Positions 4,238 through 7,176 of a stretch of 7,176 nt of DNA are shown piece after piece. Position numbers and translations under genes: made by a program. Position 1 is the stretch's first letter. Each line of letters starts with the position of its first letter. Source of the stretch: Eubacteriales bacterium. Lineage in GTDB: Bacteria > Bacillota > Clostridia > Oscillospirales > Acutalibacteraceae. The notes below the pieces were generated by a model. The model was not told the DNA's origin. It saw only the letters and a program-made list of their open reading frames with translations, and did not search any database. The stretch spans positions 1-7,176 of the forward strand of contig JAUMXP010000082.1 of NCBI GenBank assembly GCA_030529125.1. Reading direction: 5' to 3'.

Positions 4238-6172
4238 TCAAAACTCAGTAATAAGCTTTGCGACAAAGCGCTGGATTTTAGTAGCATCAACAACTGTAAC
4301 GTCACCGTCTTTAATAACATCTGCAGCGTCAAGTGCAGTGCCTGTCAAGGTTGTAAGCTTTGCAACGTGACGCTGAACATAAGTAGCATCTGTAATGGTC
4401 ACATTACCGTCTCCGTTGACATCACCGAGTATAAAATCATCAGGTTCAGTTGGTTCTGTAGGCTTGTCATCACTTACTGTATATGTTGCAGTGAGTATAA
4501 CTGCAATTTCATTACCGGCAGTTTCTGCGTTCTTACCGCCGACAGTAGCTGTGATGTCAACCCAGTCGTCTGAGTCTACTTTGAATTTATATCCGTCGTT
4601 TGCTCTAAGCCAAATTTCAAGCTCGTATGTATGGCCTGCTTCAAAGACATCTGTTTCTTTGAGTGGGCTTATCCTATCTTCAACATCTTTCCATTGAATG
4701 AGGCTCATATAGTACGCAGAAGAACCTAAAATCGGTGAAAAATCAGGATGTTTACCCGCTACAGGCTCGTCAATTCCTATAATATCAACATGTGTTATAG
4801 GTGGATTGAGCTTCATCTCTTCGTAGTGAACTTTTACTACGTCTTCAATTTGTGTTTCGTCATCAAAAGTTATGAGTGCTCTGAAATACAAAGTTGTTTC
4901 TTTCTCAGGTCTGAAGTTAAAGCGGAAAGGATTCACACGTCCTGCGTAATCAGCAAGCTCTGACCACACTGTATTTTCACCGTTAAAATGTGCTTCATCG
5001 CTGAAATACCACGAAACAGTTTTAACACTTTCATTGTTTTCAATCCAGATAAGTGGTGACTTTTCCTGTGTTGCAACTACATCAATTGTATCGATGTAGT
5101 TGTTAATAGCATCAATATTATCTTTGTTTTGATTATAAACATTACCGGTGGTGCTGTAATAAGATACTTCTTTTTTTGCAAACTTCGCAGTAAGACGGTC
5201 AACAGGTAACAAATAATCATTTCCTATCATTGTAGGTAAGGTTACCTCGTAGTAAGCACCTGTTTTGCCCTCATAATCAACAGATATGAGATTCTTTGTA
5301 ACACCATCAATATACTTCTCGTCAGTTTTGTTCAGGCATTTGTAGAAAACAGTGCCACCTGCTACGATAACCTGTCCCCAACCGTTGTTACAGTACGCAA
5401 AGCCTGCGTATTCGTAATCAGGATTAGCTATGTAAAACTCGCCGTCATAAACATAAACAGTAGGATAAAAACATCCGTACGATGAAAAATTGCTGTATGA
5501 GGAAACCTCAAAGTTAGAATATTTTCCGTAGAAAGTACCGCCATAAACATTACAGTGAGGTACATCGTACACATACGCGTTGTGTCTGAGCTCTATAGTA
5601 TCGCCACCATCCGCTTCGTGAGAATCAAACACACCGTCATGAATATTGAGCAGTCCCTGTTCTACAAGAAGAACAACTCCTCCGCCTACCTTATACGGAG
5701 TAAATATTTCAAAAGTACCGCCGTAAATATTAACTTCGCCATCGATAAAAACAACTGCATTTGTGCCGGCGTAGTTACCAGCTCTGAAAAACATCTTGCC
5801 ACTGTTATCTTTTGATGAATCTTTAATAACAAATTCTGCGCCATCATTCACTCTGATAAGGCAGTTGTCGATACCTCTTGTTGTACGACCAAGTGTATAG
5901 CCGTTCAAATCGATTGTACAATCAGAAAACGAGCCGACTATAAGTGTTTTATCATTTGTATTGTCTTCAATAATAATATCGTTTTGTAAAACGTAAGTTT
6001 CACCATTCGGTGAATTGTAAAGCAGGTTTTTAAGCTGGTCATAGGTAGTTACATCAATCTGATAACCAGTCTGCGCTACATCTTGCTCTTTTGCTGATGC
6101 TACAGTTGAGAGCATAGTAACAGAACAGACAATCATAAGTACCGCTAAAATAATCGACATCAATCTTTTCAT
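4238..6172 (-). CDS. Secreted beta-helix protein with C-terminal type I dockerin
   Basis: This 644-residue protein begins with a signal peptide: MKR, a hydrophobic core at 6-22, and ASA cleaved after residue 27. Cys16 lacks a lipobox. Residues about 40-280 look like a right-handed beta-helix, with recurring turns GGTF (151), DGVF (179), GGTF (211), DGEF (243) and GGTV (272), 28-32 residues apart. Region 380-452 resembles an Ig-like beta-sandwich. Region 461-566 is another beta-rich module of a type frequent in clostridial surface proteins (VDIIGIDEPVAG, FEAGHTYELEIWLRANDGY). A PTEPTEP linker leads to a type I dockerin (583-644) with two calcium loops, DVNGDGNVTITD (584-595) and DVIKDGDVTVVD (618-629). 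Dockerins bind cohesins on scaffoldins or the cell surface. I recognise no catalytic domain, so substrate and role are unknown; adhesion or glycan binding is a guess. ATG 6172 has AGGAG 9 nt upstream; an ATG 45 nt earlier has no such support. It has its own promoter. Confidence 0.9.
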   Translation of the reverse strand: MKRLMSIILAVLMIVCSVTMLSTVASAKEQDVAQTGYQIDVTTYDQLKNLLYNSPNGETYVLQNDIIIEDNTNDKTLIVGSFSDCTIDLNGYTLGRTTRGIDNCLIRVNDGAEFVIKDSSKDNSGKMFFRAGNYAGTNAVVFIDGEVNIYGGTFEIFTPYKVGGGVVLLVEQGLLNIHDGVFDSHEADGGDTIELRHNAYVYDVPHCNVYGGTFYGKYSNFEVSSYSNFSSYGCFYPTVYVYDGEFYIANPDYEYAGFAYCNNGWGQVIVAGGTVFYKCLNKTDEKYIDGVTKNLISVDYEGKTGAYYEVTLPTMIGNDYLLPVDRLTAKFAKKEVSYYSTTGNVYNQNKDNIDAINNYIDTIDVVATQEKSPLIWIENNESVKTVSWYFSDEAHFNGENTVWSELADYAGRVNPFRFNFRPEKETTLYFRALITFDDETQIEDVVKVHYEEMKLNPPITHVDIIGIDEPVAGKHPDFSPILGSSAYYMSLIQWKDVEDRISPLKETDVFEAGHTYELEIWLRANDGYKFKVDSDDWVDITATVGGKNAETAGNEIAVILTATYTVSDDKPTEPTEPDDFILGDVNGDGNVTITDATYVQRHVAKLTTLTGTALDAADVIKDGDVTVVDATKIQRFVAKLITEF

Positions 6173-6215
6173 AGTAATTAACTCCTCTGCAAATTTATAA
6201 AAAGTATATTTGTAC

Positions 6216-6242
6216 ATATTAATTATACAAGATAATTAATAT
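6216..6242. repeat. 11-bp perfect inverted repeat over the dockerin-gene promoter, candidate operator
   Basis: ATATTAATTAT (6216-6226) and its exact reverse complement (6232-6242) flank a 5-base centre, ACAAG. The repeat covers the -10 box and almost all of the spacer of the promoter at 6222-6249. That is the usual place for a repressor site. All arm bases are A or T, so chance is less unlikely than for a mixed sequence. Confidence 0.55.
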
Positions 6243-6249
6243 TTGTCCA
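6222..6249 (-). promoter_or_regulatory. Promoter of the dockerin-protein gene
   Basis: The minus strand carries TGGACA (6249-6244, one mismatch to TTGACA), a 16-nt spacer, and a perfect TATAAT (6227-6222). The predicted start is G at 6215, leaving a leader of about 43 nt that includes the ribosome binding site. That leader is too short for a known riboswitch. With the folD terminator upstream, the gene is probably transcribed alone. Confidence 0.75.
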
Positions 6250-6285
6250 CACACTAACCCAGATTTATGGTGGGAAATGGTGTGG
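6247..6285. repeat. Imperfect dyad upstream of the dockerin-gene promoter
   Basis: CCACAC (6247-6252) pairs with GTGTGG (6280-6285), and CCCA (6258-6261) with TGGG (6271-6274), giving a nested but interrupted dyad. On the minus strand the same stretch reads as a loose direct repeat, CCCACACCATTT then CCCACCATAAAT. It ends at the -35 box. It could be an activator site or chance. Confidence 0.3.
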
Positions 6286-6300
6286 GTAAATAAAATATTG

Positions 6301-6343
6301 CAAATAATAAAAGTGAAATTGCTCCTCAAAAATACGAGGAGCA
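6301..6343 (-). terminator. Probable rho-independent terminator of folD
   Basis: Five nucleotides after the folD stop the minus strand has a perfect 8-bp stem TGCTCCTC/GAGGAGCA (6343-6336 with 6327-6320) and an 8-nt loop. A U-rich but interrupted tail follows (ATTTCACTTTTATTATTTG). It separates folD from the dockerin gene. Termination may be incomplete because the U tract is broken. Confidence 0.7.
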
Positions 6344-6348
6344 CATAA

Positions 6349-7176
6349 TTATAGATTGTTCTGAAGTTTGCACGCTTTGAGGGTGTTCTTCATAAGCACA
6401 GCGATAGTCATAGGACCTACACCGCCTGGTACAGGAGTGATGTATGAGCATTTAGGCGCAACATTATCAAAGTCTACGTCACCGCAGAGCTTGCCGTTTT
6501 CGTCTCTGTTCATACCTACATCAATAACTACAGCACCGTCTTTGACCATATCTTCAGTAACGAACTTAGCTTTGCCGATAGCCGCTACTAAAACATCAGC
6601 TTTGTTTGTAACGTTCTTGAGGTCTACAGTACGGCTGTGTGTGATTGTTACAGTGCCGTTTTTGTGAAGTAAGAGCATACCCATAGGCTTGCCGACAATG
6701 TTACTTCTACCGATAACTACACAGTTCTTGCCTGTCACATCAATATCATAGTATGAGAGCATCTCCATAACACCTGCTGGTGTGCAAGGCAGAAAGTCAT
6801 ACTCACCAATCATAATCTTACCAACGTTTACTGCATGGAAAGCATCAACGTCCTTTTTAGGAGAGATAGCCTCGATAACTGCTTTTTCCTCGAGATGCTT
6901 AGGCAGTGGAAGCTGACACAAAATACCGTTTACATCTTCTCGTGAGTTAAGCTCATCAACGAGCGCCATGAGTTGTTCCTGAGTAGTATCAGCAGGAAGA
7001 GCGTACTCAAGGCTCTTGAATCCTACGTATTCGCAGGCTTTCTTCTTATTATTAACATACACACGTGATGCAGGGTCATCACCAACAATGATAACCGCAA
7101 GTGTGATGTCTATTCCCTTTTCTTTAAGCACAAGAGTTTCAGCCTTAACTTCGTCTTTAACGCTCTGTGAAACTAA
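6349..7176 (-). CDS. folD: Bifunctional methylenetetrahydrofolate dehydrogenase/cyclohydrolase, 5' end cut by window edge
   Basis: The 275 visible residues reach the window edge without a stop, so about 10 N-terminal residues are missing. FolD interconverts 5,10-methylene-, methenyl- and 10-formyl-tetrahydrofolate in the cytosol, supplying one-carbon units for purines and, in acetogens, the methyl branch. Visible residues start LVSQSVKDEVKAE. Motifs are VGDDPASRVYVNNKKKA, with Tyr40 and Lys44 equivalent to human MTHFD1 Tyr52 and Lys56, then CQLPLPKH (87-94, Gln88), KKDVDAFH (107-114), PCTPAGVMEML (130-140), the nucleotide-binding GRSNIVGKPMG (156-166), and PVPGGVGPMT (248-257). In the widely conserved DVDGF motif, Gly is replaced by Ala here, a small change next to the folate site. 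A start at GTG 7131 would cut into the conserved N-terminal helix and is not the true start. A hairpin terminator follows the stop codon. Confidence 0.97.
   Translation of the reverse strand, partial: LVSQSVKDEVKAETLVLKEKGIDITLAVIIVGDDPASRVYVNNKKKACEYVGFKSLEYALPADTTQEQLMALVDELNSREDVNGILCQLPLPKHLEEKAVIEAISPKKDVDAFHAVNVGKIMIGEYDFLPCTPAGVMEMLSYYDIDVTGKNCVVIGRSNIVGKPMGMLLLHKNGTVTITHSRTVDLKNVTNKADVLVAAIGKAKFVTEDMVKDGAVVIDVGMNRDENGKLCGDVDFDNVAPKCSYITPVPGGVGPMTIAVLMKNTLKACKLQNNL

Noticed and set aside
6101..6172. Lipoprotein signal in the dockerin protein (Cys16)
   Set aside because: The residues before Cys16 are MIV, with Val at -1 in place of Gly, Ala or Ser. ASA at 25-27 gives a normal signal peptidase I site.
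6173..6215. Riboswitch in the dockerin-gene leader
   Set aside because: The leader is only about 43 nt and includes the ribosome binding site, leaving no room for a known aptamer plus expression platform.
6173..6217. Longer start for the dockerin protein at ATG 6217, adding 15 residues
   Set aside because: The extra residues precede a standard signal peptide, the promoter start is predicted at 6215, downstream of that ATG, and the good AGGAG site belongs to ATG 6172.

Overview
The window looks like chromosomal DNA of an anaerobic, moderately AT-rich Firmicute of the class Clostridia, most likely a Ruminococcus/Oscillospiraceae-type gut bacterium. This rests on the rplU-prp-rpmA-obgE order, an L27 with the Prp-cleaved N-terminal extension, strong AGGAGG-type ribosome binding sites, and a secreted protein ending in a type I dockerin. 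The species is an inference. Every supported gene lies on the minus strand, so transcription runs from base 7176 towards base 1.

In transcription order: (1) folD, lacking only about 10 N-terminal residues at the window edge, is followed by a hairpin terminator. (2) A monocistronic gene encodes a 644-residue secreted beta-helix/dockerin protein. It has a near-consensus promoter whose spacer and -10 lie inside an 11-bp perfect inverted repeat. (3) A seven-gene run follows: rplU, prp, rpmA, a small two-helix membrane protein, obgE, mrnC and a YitT-family membrane protein. It starts from a consensus promoter with an L21-type leader RNA, and gaps are 2-17 nt except after rpmA, where a hairpin sits. 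(4) A terminator follows, with the first 19 codons of rpsF beyond it.

Most of the seven-gene run concerns the large ribosomal subunit. L21 and L27 are 50S proteins, Prp trims L27, ObgE is a GTPase of 50S assembly, and Mini-III matures 23S rRNA. The small membrane protein and the YitT protein have no evident ribosomal role. At the end of the run, the rpsF promoter overlaps the yitT stop codon, and the predicted rpsF start site falls inside the 5' arm of the yitT terminator. Read-through transcripts and newly started transcripts would therefore carry different versions of the hairpin.

I see no mobile element, CRISPR array, tRNA or rRNA. No stretch longer than about 200 bases lacks a gene. The least ordinary items are the dockerin protein with its palindromic promoter, the promoter/terminator overlap at rpsF, and the uncharacterised small membrane protein inside the ribosomal operon.
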